Shown: one piece after another, positions 46,170-54,613 of the stretch | Numbering within the stretch: the first letter of the stretch is position 1 | Layout: every line of letters starts with the position of its first letter | Assembly: GCA_016714895.1 (NCBI GenBank) | Contig: JADKBV010000012.1 | Location: forward strand, 339,834 to 403,833 | From: Saprospiraceae bacterium | Lineage (GTDB): Bacteria; Bacteroidota; Bacteroidia; Chitinophagales; Saprospiraceae | Direction of reading: 5' to 3' | DNA: 64,000 nt | Position numbers and translations under genes: made by a program | Notes under the pieces: model-generated | The model's database searches: none | Seen by the model: only the letters and a program-made list of their open reading frames with translations | What the model was told of the DNA's origin: nothing

Positions 46170-46246
46170 AAAAAAAAAAAATTTTTAGAAAAAAAAAAGT
46201 TGGGGGAAAAAAAAAAAAATTTTTTTTTTTTTTTTTAGAAAAGGGG
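46170..46246. other. Homopolymer block, possible assembly artefact
   Basis: Successive runs of A (about 12), T, A (10), five G, A (13), T (17) and then AAAAGGGG within about 77 bp. Such stacked long homopolymers are not seen elsewhere in the window and look like low-quality sequence or a join. Confidence 0.5.
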
Positions 46247-46387
46247 AGAATTTAATTATAATGGCAAGCAAAAATTAAAATATAGGGAGAATATTTTTTA
46301 ACTAATTTTAGGCTCCAAAATTCTAATTGAAAGTTTAATTAAATTTTTTAATGAATGTAAATTCTATTAAATCTTAAACTATTTTAA

Positions 46388-46762
46388 ATGAAAAAGCAAT
46401 TATTTATTGTTTTGTTACTCCATTGTAGTTTCTTATCAATGTCTCAAGATGCCATAGTGCCCGATTTTGCATTTTGTGAACTCATTGGCCGCAAGAAAGA
46501 TTTCAGTATGCAAACTTCTGTTTCTATTGACTTTGGTCAGAAAAGGACTTTCATGCAAGACGATAGGATTCGGAATGAAGAAACAGGAGAATTAATAAGG
46601 TTTAATTCAATGATAGACGCACTTAATTTTATGACAGAAAAGGGATGGAAATTTGTACAAGCCTATGTTATTACAGATGGTAGTGATAATTTTAAACACT
46701 GGATATTAAAAAGACGATTAAGTGAAGCAGAGAAGAAAGATTACAAGGCTATTAAAGAATAA
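46388..46762 (+). CDS. Hypothetical secreted protein
   Basis: A 124-residue protein with a signal peptide (about 1-19, ending SMSQD). The mature part (FCELIGRKKDFSMQTSVSID, TGELIRFNSMIDALNFMTEK, GWKFVQAYV) resembles small Bacteroidota periplasmic proteins with no known function, in which an ALNFM-x-KGW motif recurs. It stands alone on the plus strand before the second permease. Confidence 0.7.
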   Translation: MKKQLFIVLLLHCSFLSMSQDAIVPDFAFCELIGRKKDFSMQTSVSIDFGQKRTFMQDDRIRNEETGELIRFNSMIDALNFMTEKGWKFVQAYVITDGSDNFKHWILKRRLSEAEKKDYKAIKE

Positions 46763-46995
46763 GCTTATAGAAATTAAGCAAGGAACATATATTAGAAATT
46801 TTTTGCAGTAAATTCTTATACTGTTGTATGTAGCTATACTTTTTTAGTTAAGAGGGAAGCTTAGAAAGATCAAATATACTTTTTGAGTAAGCCTGACATA
46901 AACCTAATCTATTTTCGATTTTATTACAAATGAAATGAAATAAAATCCTATCAAACTAAAGAAACTGTTTATCTTTCCACTCAGATATAAGAAAA

Positions 46996-48417
46996 ATGCA
47001 AAAAAAACTGAATTTAGTTGACGGAATATTATTGGTAACTGGATCTATGATTGGTTCTGGTATCTTTATCGTAACAGCGGATATTGCTAGAAATGTAGGA
47101 GGTGGCGGATATATTTTACTATGTTGGATTCTTGCTGGGGCGATGACCATCATGGCTGCATTGAGCTATGGAGAATTGGCAAGCATGTATCCCAAAGCAG
47201 GAGGTCAATATGTCTATCTCAAAGAAGCTTATAATCCTCTTGTGGGTTTTCTTTATGGGTGGACGCTTTTTACAGTTATTCAGACCGGCACAATTGCAGC
47301 AGTCGCTGTGGCTTTTGCAAAATTCACCGGAGTGTTTATTCCATTTTTTAGTGAAAAAAATATTCTACTTCAACTTGGATTTTTCAAACTCTCAGGTGCG
47401 CAACTTCTCGCCATTGGTAGCATATTGTTGTTGACATGGTTTAATAGTCGAGGTATCCAACAGGGAAGTATGCTCCAACGCATATTCACATTTACCAAAC
47501 TTACTGCATTATTTGGATTGATATTGCTAGGTTTTTTTTATTTTGATAAAAACATTTGGTCATTGAATTGGAACAGTTTTTTTGCCGCAGCAAAAGTAAC
47601 GAATGACAATGGTCAATTATCAGTAGTCACACTTTCTGGCATTGCACTTATTAGCGGTATTGGAGTTTCTATGGTTGGTACATTATTCTCAAGTGATGCT
47701 TGGAATAATGTCACTTTCGTATCTGGTGAAATGGAAAATCCTCATAAAAACGTCGCCAAAAGTATGGTCTTTGGGACGATCGTAGTGACGATTATTTATT
47801 TGTTGGCGAATATTATTTATCTCGGACTACTTCCAGTAGTTGGGTCGCCTGATGGCAATGAAGTAATCGATCGTGGATTGCAGTTTGCTACCAATGATCG
47901 CGTTGGTACTGCTGCTGCATATCAGATCTTTGGTTCTGTTGCTGTTTTTCTTATGGCAGGATTGATTATGATTTCAACATTCGGATGCAACAATGGCTTG
48001 ATACTTTCTGGTGCACGAGTGTATAAAGTTATGGCGGAAGATGGATTGTTTTTTAAAAAAGCTGCCGATCTTAATTCCTCTCAAGTCCCTGGAAAAGCGC
48101 TTTGGATGCAATGTATATGGACTTGTCTTTTATGTCTCTCAGGGACATATGGGGACTTATTGGATTATGTAGTATTTGCAGTATTGATCTTCTATATTCT
48201 GACAGTTGCGGCAGTCTTCATATTACGAACTAAAGCACCTACGATGGAGAGACCATATACCACTGTAGGATATCCTTTCATTCCTGCAATTTATATTCTT
48301 TTGGCAGGTTTGATTTGTATTATACTTTTAATCTATAAGCCAAGTTTTACTTGGCCAGGGTTAATGATTGTTCTTGCAGGAATTCCTGTTTATTTGTTCA
48401 TTAATAGAAAAAAGTAG
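46996..48417 (+). CDS. APC-family amino-acid permease (LAT/SteT type)
   Basis: A 473-residue transporter with about 12 membrane helices. Helix 1 carries GSMIGSGIFIVTADIARNVG, followed by ALSYGELASMYPKAGGQYVY and FVSGEMENPHKNVAKSM, typical of the L-type/serine-threonine exchanger branch. It differs from the CAT-type permease at 41.1 kb, and the two are not close paralogues. Likely substrates are neutral amino acids. It is monocistronic. Confidence 0.9.
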   Translation: MQKKLNLVDGILLVTGSMIGSGIFIVTADIARNVGGGGYILLCWILAGAMTIMAALSYGELASMYPKAGGQYVYLKEAYNPLVGFLYGWTLFTVIQTGTIAAVAVAFAKFTGVFIPFFSEKNILLQLGFFKLSGAQLLAIGSILLLTWFNSRGIQQGSMLQRIFTFTKLTALFGLILLGFFYFDKNIWSLNWNSFFAAAKVTNDNGQLSVVTLSGIALISGIGVSMVGTLFSSDAWNNVTFVSGEMENPHKNVAKSMVFGTIVVTIIYLLANIIYLGLLPVVGSPDGNEVIDRGLQFATNDRVGTAAAYQIFGSVAVFLMAGLIMISTFGCNNGLILSGARVYKVMAEDGLFFKKAADLNSSQVPGKALWMQCIWTCLLCLSGTYGDLLDYVVFAVLIFYILTVAAVFILRTKAPTMERPYTTVGYPFIPAIYILLAGLICIILLIYKPSFTWPGLMIVLAGIPVYLFINRKK

Positions 48418-48570
48418 ACTTCTTATTCCAACACACCAAATTACGAATTAGACTTTACATAAAAGTTTAAAATACAATTGAACGATCTAGAAAGGTAGAT
48501 CATTTATTGTACTATTCAATTTTAATATAATAAAATATTATCCGTATTATTTGATTCAAAACTAGAAATA

Positions 48571-48622
48571 ATACCAAAGTGAAATACACCCTAGTTCAAT
48601 ATTATATAATTCACTTTGGTAT
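48571..48622. repeat. Dispersed repeat, copy 2, with terminal inverted repeats
   Basis: ATACCAAAGTGAA at 48571 is repeated inverted as TTCACTTTGGTAT ending at 48622, forming a 52-bp MITE-like stem-loop. The left 23 nt are identical to the copy at 10854. It lies between the permease and carbonic-anhydrase stops and may double as a transcript end. Confidence 0.6.
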
Positions 48623-48634
48623 AACAAGTCTCTA

Positions 48635-50292
48635 TCAGATCAGTCTATAAATCTGCATAATATCTTCTAGTACTTTTGGAAAATCTATATTGAGATCTAT
48701 TAATTTTCCTGTTCGGATATTGAATACCCAACCACTAACAGTAATCCCTCTGTCTCTATAAGCTTCTTGTACTACTGCTGTCTTAATCACATTAATTGCC
48801 TGTTCCTGCACATTAAGCTCTACCAATCTATCAAATCGATCCTGCTCATTGGCGATAGCATTTAATTCATCTTTGTGAATCCTATACACATCTCGAATAT
48901 TTCTCAACCAAGGATTTAAAATACCGAGATCAGATTGCTGTAATGATGCTTTTACACCGCCACATTCATAATGCCCACAGATGATAATGTGCTTGACTTT
49001 TAGATGTCGCACAGCATAATTAATCACTGACATAGCATTGAGGTCAATTGAGATGACCATATTGGCGACGTTGCGGTGAATGAAGACTTCACCAGGCATT
49101 GCACCCATTAAATCTTCTGCTGTGACACGGCTATCTGAACATCCAATATACAAAACTTCCGGAGTCTGGCCTTTGGACAATTCCTTAAAGTAATCTGGAT
49201 TGGATTTGAGTTTGCTGGCTATCCATTCTTCATTATTTTTAAATATTTTTGCAAAATGGATAATTCTTTTATAAGTTAATATGCTGTTTATTGCTTTAAT
49301 TGGTTTCAATTGATGTGGTTCATTTATAATTTCAAGTAAATCAATTTCAATATTTCTACTCATTGCGGTAATCGGAATATCATTTGCACTGCCTTCAAAT
49401 GGATTCTCGGTAGCTTCACCAATTTTCTCCATACTAGTGAAAATCCATCCTGATAATGCAGAAAATGGAATAGACAGCCAGATAAACTGACTTCCTAGAT
49501 CAGCAAACTCTTGAATCATTCCAAAAGGCAATAAACAAATAAAAATTTTAATCAACCATAGACTTATCGTCGTAAACTGCCGTGGATATGGAAAATTTTT
49601 ATCCGCTCACTGCCACCTTGCTGGTTATATAATTCTGCAAGAATCTTTTCCATCTCCATGTGTCTAAAATCTTCGATATAACCATCATCAAACAATCTCC
49701 TCACATGTGAAGATTGCAAGGCAATAATTTGTGCAGCTTTGTTAGATTTATTCATTATATGTTCTAACTCACTAGCAGATAAATAGGGGCGCAATGTATC
49801 CGCCATTTCGCTTTCCTGTTCATGAACAGAAAATCTCTTACTTTTGAATTCAGCATTATATTCCTTGTAAATCCCTTCCCATGGTTTTGCTTCACGAAGT
49901 TGATAACGCAATGCTGCCAACCAAGCAAAATGTCTATTCATTAATTCCAGTCTGATTTGATGCAGTTCTGCTTCAGAAAGTTTATGCTCTGCATGTTTAT
50001 TACTAATATAATCTTTTACCATCAATCCCCATGTCCTACTGAAATTTACAATAGCTCCCCAAATTTTTCTTGCTTCCCAGGTGCGATCATATGCAGCATT
50101 ATTTTTAAATCCCACCATAAAGGCTACCGCTGTACCCAATAAAGCTACCGGCAACCAAGGTATTGCAATCCATTTTAAGTCAAAAATCTGATATAATACG
50201 ACGGGGATAGAGGAAATAACAAGTAAAAGATAAATATCTTTTCGAGTCCAAAACAGCACTTCCTTAGTCGAATAATTATTACCAATATGCAT
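48635..50292 (-). CDS. Bestrophin channel fused to beta-carbonic anhydrase (one-base frameshift)
   Basis: The N-terminal about 300 residues are a bestrophin/UPF0187 anion channel (FWTRKDIYLLLVISSIPVVL, AVAFMVGFKNNAAYDRTWEA, RKIWGAIVNFSRTWG, then LLPFGMIQEFADLG, MEKIGEATENPFEG). The C-terminal about 210 residues are a complete beta-carbonic anhydrase: YIGCSDSRV (zinc Cys and the Asp/Arg dyad), FIHRNVANMV and IICGHYECGGV (zinc His and Cys), about Cys385, Asp387, Arg389, His441 and Cys444 in the joined numbering. The frame breaks near 49600: adding one A to the AAAAA run restores ERIKNFPYPRQFTTISLWL and joins both halves into about 552 residues. As written the halves are 50292-49564 and a part ending at 48635. 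Bestrophins pass chloride and bicarbonate, so the enzyme could feed or drain the pore. Confidence 0.82.
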
Positions 50293-50371
50293 GTAATATA
50301 TCTATTTAAAAGGTAAATATATATATTTTACAAAGACTGCAATCAAAAATAATCTTCGCGGAAAAATGGAT

Positions 50372-51748
50372 TTACTTTGTTAAAATAAACTTGTGGCTTT
50401 CATTAACTTCGCGATTAAAAATTTTTAGAATATATGTTCCAGCATATAAATCTTCTGTCGGAAAATAACTAAGCGTCTGACCTTGATGAATTTTATTGGT
50501 TTTAATAAGATGACCATGGATGTCAATCAACTCAAGATTTACTTCTTTCTCGATAAAATGCGTTGCTTGTATTGCAATAAGCTCTGCTGTTGAATTGACG
50601 ATGACTTTAAAATTTGATTTATTAAAGTTCCCTTGCTCTCCAATTGATGTCGTATTCGGTGTATATTTTGTGACCGATTCATTAATATTAGTAACTTTTG
50701 AGGCAATGACATTGCCATAATACGTCGGTCCAACTAGATAGGGATAAGTCGAATTATGCTTTTCATCCACAGTAGCAAAATAACAATAAATTCCATTTGG
50801 ATATTCTGGGGTAACACAAAATCTTCCATTGTGTACATCCAGATAACTCTGATCATTTGGATGAGAAACCCATTCGTAATCTTCTCTGAAATAGCCCAAA
50901 GGATAAGTATTGTTAACTACAGGTCCATCACCTACATCTGTGCCATTGGCGTGGTGTGTGCGCACAGTAATATTGCGAAGTTGATATCCAGATTTAATTC
51001 TGGTGATGCCACCTGTGCCATCATTATTAGCATAGCCATAAGCTCCATAAACAGGATAACCATCATAGGCAAATCCGATTAGTGGCGAATGTTGTGCACT
51101 ATTTATAGTATACAGCCCATCAGCATCATATAAATTGCAGATATTGGATACTACATTGAGATCCAATTTGAATGCGCTTGGATTCTGATGATGATGATAA
51201 TTCGTTCCCGCTGGGTGTCCCTTTGCACAATCAAAACCTGCACGTTCTGCAATTACTGCATCTCGATTCCAAGCTTGAGTTGCACCCATTCCACCCGGAC
51301 AAGGTGTTCGGCCAGGACCGCCACAAAGAGAATTGGTCGAAGTATTCCACGCTACACCATCTCTATAATCAAACATAGCAACACCATTGATGAAAACACC
51401 AATATTACCACCACTAGTGGCGGTTAATGTGCCAGTATTTTTGCTAGGATTCAGAGGAAATTTAAAGATTGCATTTTGACTTCCAGCTTGGTTGGGATTT
51501 CCATCCAAATACGGACCTACTGCATAAGCTGGTATACCATTAGTTTTAACATATACAGAATTTGCAGAATAGCTTACTTCTTGACAATTCACCAATATCC
51601 CATTCGATATTGCTGTTGAATTTCCAGAGACATAATAATTGCCTGTGACAGTTGTATTTTGAAGCCATTTGGTAATGGCAGGATTTAATTGTGAAAATGC
51701 AATATGGCTTATAAATAGCAAACTTAAAAGAATGATTTGTTTGAACAT
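50372..51748 (-). CDS. YHYH-domain protein with T9SS sorting domain
   Basis: A 458-residue exported protein (signal about 1-19). The YHYH domain is recognised by GHPAGTNYHHHQNP followed by LIGFAYDGYPVYGAYGY and DVHNGRFCVTPEYPNGIYCY; the histidine run suggests metal binding. The C-terminal about 75 residues are a T9SS sorting domain (VIVNSTAELIAIQATHF, LELIDIHGHLIKTNK, GTYILKIFNREVNESH). It begins 19 bp after the MbnH-like gene, and the three form one transcript. Its function is unknown; a copper or redox link is inferred from the neighbours. Confidence 0.85.
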   Translation of the reverse strand: MFKQIILLSLLFISHIAFSQLNPAITKWLQNTTVTGNYYVSGNSTAISNGILVNCQEVSYSANSVYVKTNGIPAYAVGPYLDGNPNQAGSQNAIFKFPLNPSKNTGTLTATSGGNIGVFINGVAMFDYRDGVAWNTSTNSLCGGPGRTPCPGGMGATQAWNRDAVIAERAGFDCAKGHPAGTNYHHHQNPSAFKLDLNVVSNICNLYDADGLYTINSAQHSPLIGFAYDGYPVYGAYGYANNDGTGGITRIKSGYQLRNITVRTHHANGTDVGDGPVVNNTYPLGYFREDYEWVSHPNDQSYLDVHNGRFCVTPEYPNGIYCYFATVDEKHNSTYPYLVGPTYYGNVIASKVTNINESVTKYTPNTTSIGEQGNFNKSNFKVIVNSTAELIAIQATHFIEKEVNLELIDIHGHLIKTNKIHQGQTLSYFPTEDLYAGTYILKIFNREVNESHKFILTK

Positions 51749-51767
51749 ATAAAGATCTATTTTGAAT

Positions 51768-52816
51768 TTAGATGATTTTTATTTTGAAAACTTGCGAAAA
51801 ATTAATTGATTTTTTAGGAAATTGGTGTTTTGGATTGAAAACAAATGCTTTATCATTTAAAGTCAATAAAAAAGAAATCAAATCTACCTTTTCATTTGAA
51901 CTTAGAAGTATAGGGTTATTTAATTCTTTGGACAAATTCACTGAACGATCTATTCCATTTGAATAATGATCTATCACTTGCGAAATTTTATTGAAGCGAC
52001 CATCATGCATATAGGGATAGGTATAGCTGAGGTTGCGCAAGCTGGGCACTTTAAATAAAAGACTATCAGATGGCATCTTAGTAATATTCCAACGTCCATA
52101 ATCATTTAATGTCGTGTCTACTGACAAACCATTTGACTTAAACTGATGATTGGTAAATAGCGGTTCAGTATGACATGAATTGCAATGTTTTATAAAAAGA
52201 TGATAACCATTTCTTTCTTGAAGATTAAACTCAACTTTGCCCTGCCTTACAGAATCATATCGCGAATTTGCTGAAATTAAAGTCAATTGAAACTGTGCTA
52301 AACTTTTCAAAATGCGCTCACTCGAAATGAGGCTATCATGGTAGGTCTTAAAAAATAATTCTCTATACTCAGACGAAGAATTCAGTCTTGTGATCACATC
52401 TTGTATAGATGAAGCCATTTCTTTTGAATGACTTATTGGAGCCAGAGCTTGAACATCTAAATGATTTATTGCTCCATCCCACATGAATGATTCATGCCAA
52501 GCAAGATTGAACAATGCTGGAGCATTTCGCTGACCAATTTGATCCTGAATCCCATGGCTCAAACTGTGGTCAGTATGCGCAAATGCATTAAACGGTGAAT
52601 GACATGATGCACATGAAATCGATTGATCAGCTGAAAGTATAGGATCGTAAAATAATTTTCTGCCCAATTGTATTGTATTTTCATCCAGTGGATTTCTTGA
52701 AAATCATATTTTACTGCCGGAAAATAATTGGGATAATCCAATTGATATTTATAAATACAGAAGGAGCCCATTAAAAATATCAATGTTACGAAAACGAAAA
52801 TTAAGCTCACTTTCAT
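51768..52816 (-). CDS. Di-heme MauG/cytochrome c peroxidase-like enzyme, MbnH-type (one-base frameshift)
   Basis: About 350 residues when joined. An N-terminal membrane segment (MKVSLIFVFVTLIFLMGSF) precedes two haem c motifs, SCASCH and HCNSCH, and the family segment YPYMHDGRFNKISQVIDHY. These match the MauG/CCP superfamily, of which MbnH oxidises a Trp of MbnP to kynurenine. The frame is broken near 52690: one added A (GAAATCC to GAAAATCC) gives FQENPLDENTIQLGRKLFYD. As written, the upstream frame begins at 52816 and the main one ends at 51768. The start overlaps the MbnP stop (ATGA). MbnH assignment rests on the partner gene. Confidence 0.82.
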
Positions 52817-53495
52817 TTCGATAAATTGATACAATCCACAATTCTCTTTAAAAATAATAATGACTTCTCACTTGGGCTCATGATGTTAAACTCATTCTGT
52901 AAATGATGAATTGAAATAAGTTTTGACAAGTCAAGATTAAAACTCAAATCACTGGATTGATTGACTTCAAAGACTAAGCGCTGCATTGATGTAAAAGGAT
53001 AGAGATAGCCTCCAATGTGAAAATTAAATTCATGATTCCTAGAAGGACAAACTTTGCTGCTACCTTCCAACTTAAAATTAATATAACCGCTTTGCCAAGT
53101 CCAGTACATACCATGAATGGGATCCAAATCGCCAGACATGGCTCCAGATACATTGTCTAGGCTATCAGTCCCTAGATTAAATTCAATCCTATTGTAATGT
53201 ACATTTGAAATTGAATCAAGCAAAATAAGCTGTGTCATTGGTTGTGAAAAATCAATGAGAAAATTCTTTTTCCAATTGAACCAATAAATTCCTCATCGCG
53301 ATAAAACTTAATATCGGAAATATAAAATTTTAAATTAGAGAAAGAAATACTATCATCTCCAAAAGCATAATTATAATCAAGCTGTAATTTTTCACCATTA
53401 ATACTAGCATTAAATGAGACAGCTTTTGTCTTATCTTGAGATAGAACAATGTTAAAATTAACAAACAAAAACAAAATGACAGTCACAAATTTCAC
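52813..53495 (-). CDS. MbnP-family copper-binding protein (one-base frameshift)
   Basis: About 227 residues when joined; signal peptide about 1-19 (MKFVTVILFLFVNFNIVLSQ). The beta-sandwich core shows GEKLQLDYNYAFGDDSISFS and FYISDIKFYRDEE, and after the break the family hallmark GDLDPIHGMYWTWQSGYINF, which contains the Trp-rich stretch modified in characterised MbnP. The frame changes near 53265 (FIGSI to NWKKNFLIDFSQPMTQ). The stop overlaps the next start in ATGA, so coupling to the MbnH-like enzyme is firm. Role: copper binding at the cell envelope, from family knowledge. Confidence 0.83.
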
Positions 53496-53673
53496 AGCTA
53501 GTATACAGTTGAAGTTTAATTTGGTTTAAAGGAAAAGGCTGCTTGAGTTTAAATTATTTGGTCATTATTTAGGGTAATCCATCCCATCTATAACTGGAAT
53601 CTGGATTACTATTTTGCTTCCAAACCAAAGACTTATATAGTAAATTTAGTGCTTTATTGTAATTTTTTTATTG

Positions 53674-53708
53674 CAATACAATATGAATTTTAAATTCATA
53701 TTGTATTG
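53674..53708. repeat. 35-bp near-perfect palindrome (17-bp arms)
   Basis: Left arm CAATACAATATGAATTT, single T centre, exact complementary right arm ending at 53708. It is followed after 2 bp by another palindrome. The one-base loop makes a terminator unlikely and favours a cruciform or protein-binding site. Confidence 0.7.
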
Positions 53709-53710
53709 TA

Positions 53711-53730
53711 TCGAAGTTTAAAAACTTCGA
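53711..53730. repeat. 20-bp perfect palindrome
   Basis: TCGAAGTTT-AA-AAACTTCGA, adjacent to the 35-bp palindrome. It is near but not overlapping any gene. Confidence 0.65.
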
Positions 53731-54068
53731 CAAGCAATCCTTGATTAGTCCAACGACAATGAACTTAATCCTACCTGATGAGTGGATGCCTATATGGCAC
53801 CAAATCAACTTTTACATTTTACACAAAACAAAATATTCCAAATTGTTTATAATTCCCTTTGTAATCCAAAGAACTTCATTTTGCAATCCTCTTAAAATTA
53901 TTTCTTGATTAACGATTCAGTGTTAAATAAATCTAGGACAACCAAAATTATGCTTACGTCCCAAAATATTCTTTTATCAAATACTGGTTTCTTTTTACTC
54001 TCCATTCTTACAAGGATAGTTTAATTTTAGTAGAATTTGATCTTTCGAAGTCAGAAATTTTTGGAATC

Positions 54069-54374
54069 CTACTTGGTCGTATCTGGTTTATGCGGTTTCT
54101 TATAGTCAGGAAAATTAACATTAGGTTTGACTGGCTTGATCGTATCTGTTGGAATGAATATACTATCCTTCTTAAGCGAATTAATGAGTGTGATAAGGTT
54201 TGAATCCGCTAGATGCTCAGCCTGAATCATAAGTTCTCTCTTACACCCTGCAATCTTATCCGAGATATATTTTTCTTTTCGGCTTTCAAAAATTTCGTTC
54301 GCATCTTTTACTATTTTCTCATCAGAATTGCATGCCATAAAGCTTAGGAAAATATATAAACTAATTTTTTTCAT
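54069..54374 (-). CDS. Small lipoprotein
   Basis: A 101-residue protein with a lipobox (SFMAC, Cys15). The mature part is charged and helical, then ends in a Pro/Thr/Lys-rich tail (TDTIKPVKPNVNFPDYKK). It overlaps the preceding small lipoprotein gene by 4 bp. No family recognised. Its position after lptB suggests an envelope role. Confidence 0.65.
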   Translation of the reverse strand: MKKISLYIFLSFMACNSDEKIVKDANEIFESRKEKYISDKIAGCKRELMIQAEHLADSNLITLINSLKKDSIFIPTDTIKPVKPNVNFPDYKKPHKPDTTK

Positions 54375-54613
54375 AATCCTTTTCTTAAGTTTATAATTTC
54401 CTCTTTGCGGAGTTGAATTAATGAATCAATCATGGGAGTCAAACTTGCATTTTTCATTTGCATACAAATTGAGTCAGCATAGAGATCCATGCCTTTTAAA
54501 GCTGAAACATAAAGACTATCAGAGATAAACTGCGTCTTGATCCTAATCTTATTTTCATCCGTAAAACATGAAGTAAGTGTCAACAGTATAAGGAAGCAAT
54601 ATAAATTTTTCAT
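54371..54613 (-). CDS. Small lipoprotein coupled to lptB
   Basis: An 80-residue protein with a lipobox (LTLTSC, Cys16). The rest is a short helical segment. Its ATG overlaps the lptB stop by 4 bp, and its stop overlaps the next lipoprotein start, so three genes are translationally chained. The pair may be diverged duplicates; both are similar in size and signal but weakly alike otherwise. Function unknown. Confidence 0.65.
   Translation of the reverse strand: MKNLYCFLILLTLTSCFTDENKIRIKTQFISDSLYVSALKGMDLYADSICMQMKNASLTPMIDSLIQLRKEEIINLRKGL

Larger units (their letters stand above)
45712..46387. other. 676-bp intergenic region with palindrome and aberrant homopolymer block
   Basis: No gene. 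It contains a TTTGTAATCC-type repeat near 45981, an 18-bp perfect palindrome at 46008-46025, and a block of A, T and G homopolymers at 46170-46246 that is unlike anything else in the window. The remainder is plain AT-rich DNA. Confidence 0.55.
53496..54068. other. 573-bp intergenic region with palindromes and GTAATCC repeats
   Basis: No coding capacity seen. It contains two adjacent perfect palindromes (53674-53708 and 53711-53730), GTAATCCA/TGGATTAC inverted motifs at 53574 and 53602, and further GTAATCC or GCAATCC motifs at about 53735, 53871 and 53888. Compositionally it resembles a graveyard of short repeats. Confidence 0.55.

Noticed and set aside
49564..50292. Stand-alone 242-residue truncated bestrophin as a real gene
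   Set aside because: It stops in the middle of the domain; the rest continues in another frame after a single-base change, and the same type of error is common further right.
51172..51427. Plus-strand open frames inside the YHYH gene
   Set aside because: They are antisense shadows of a well-conserved minus-strand coding region, with His/Ser-rich translation caused by the YHYH codons.
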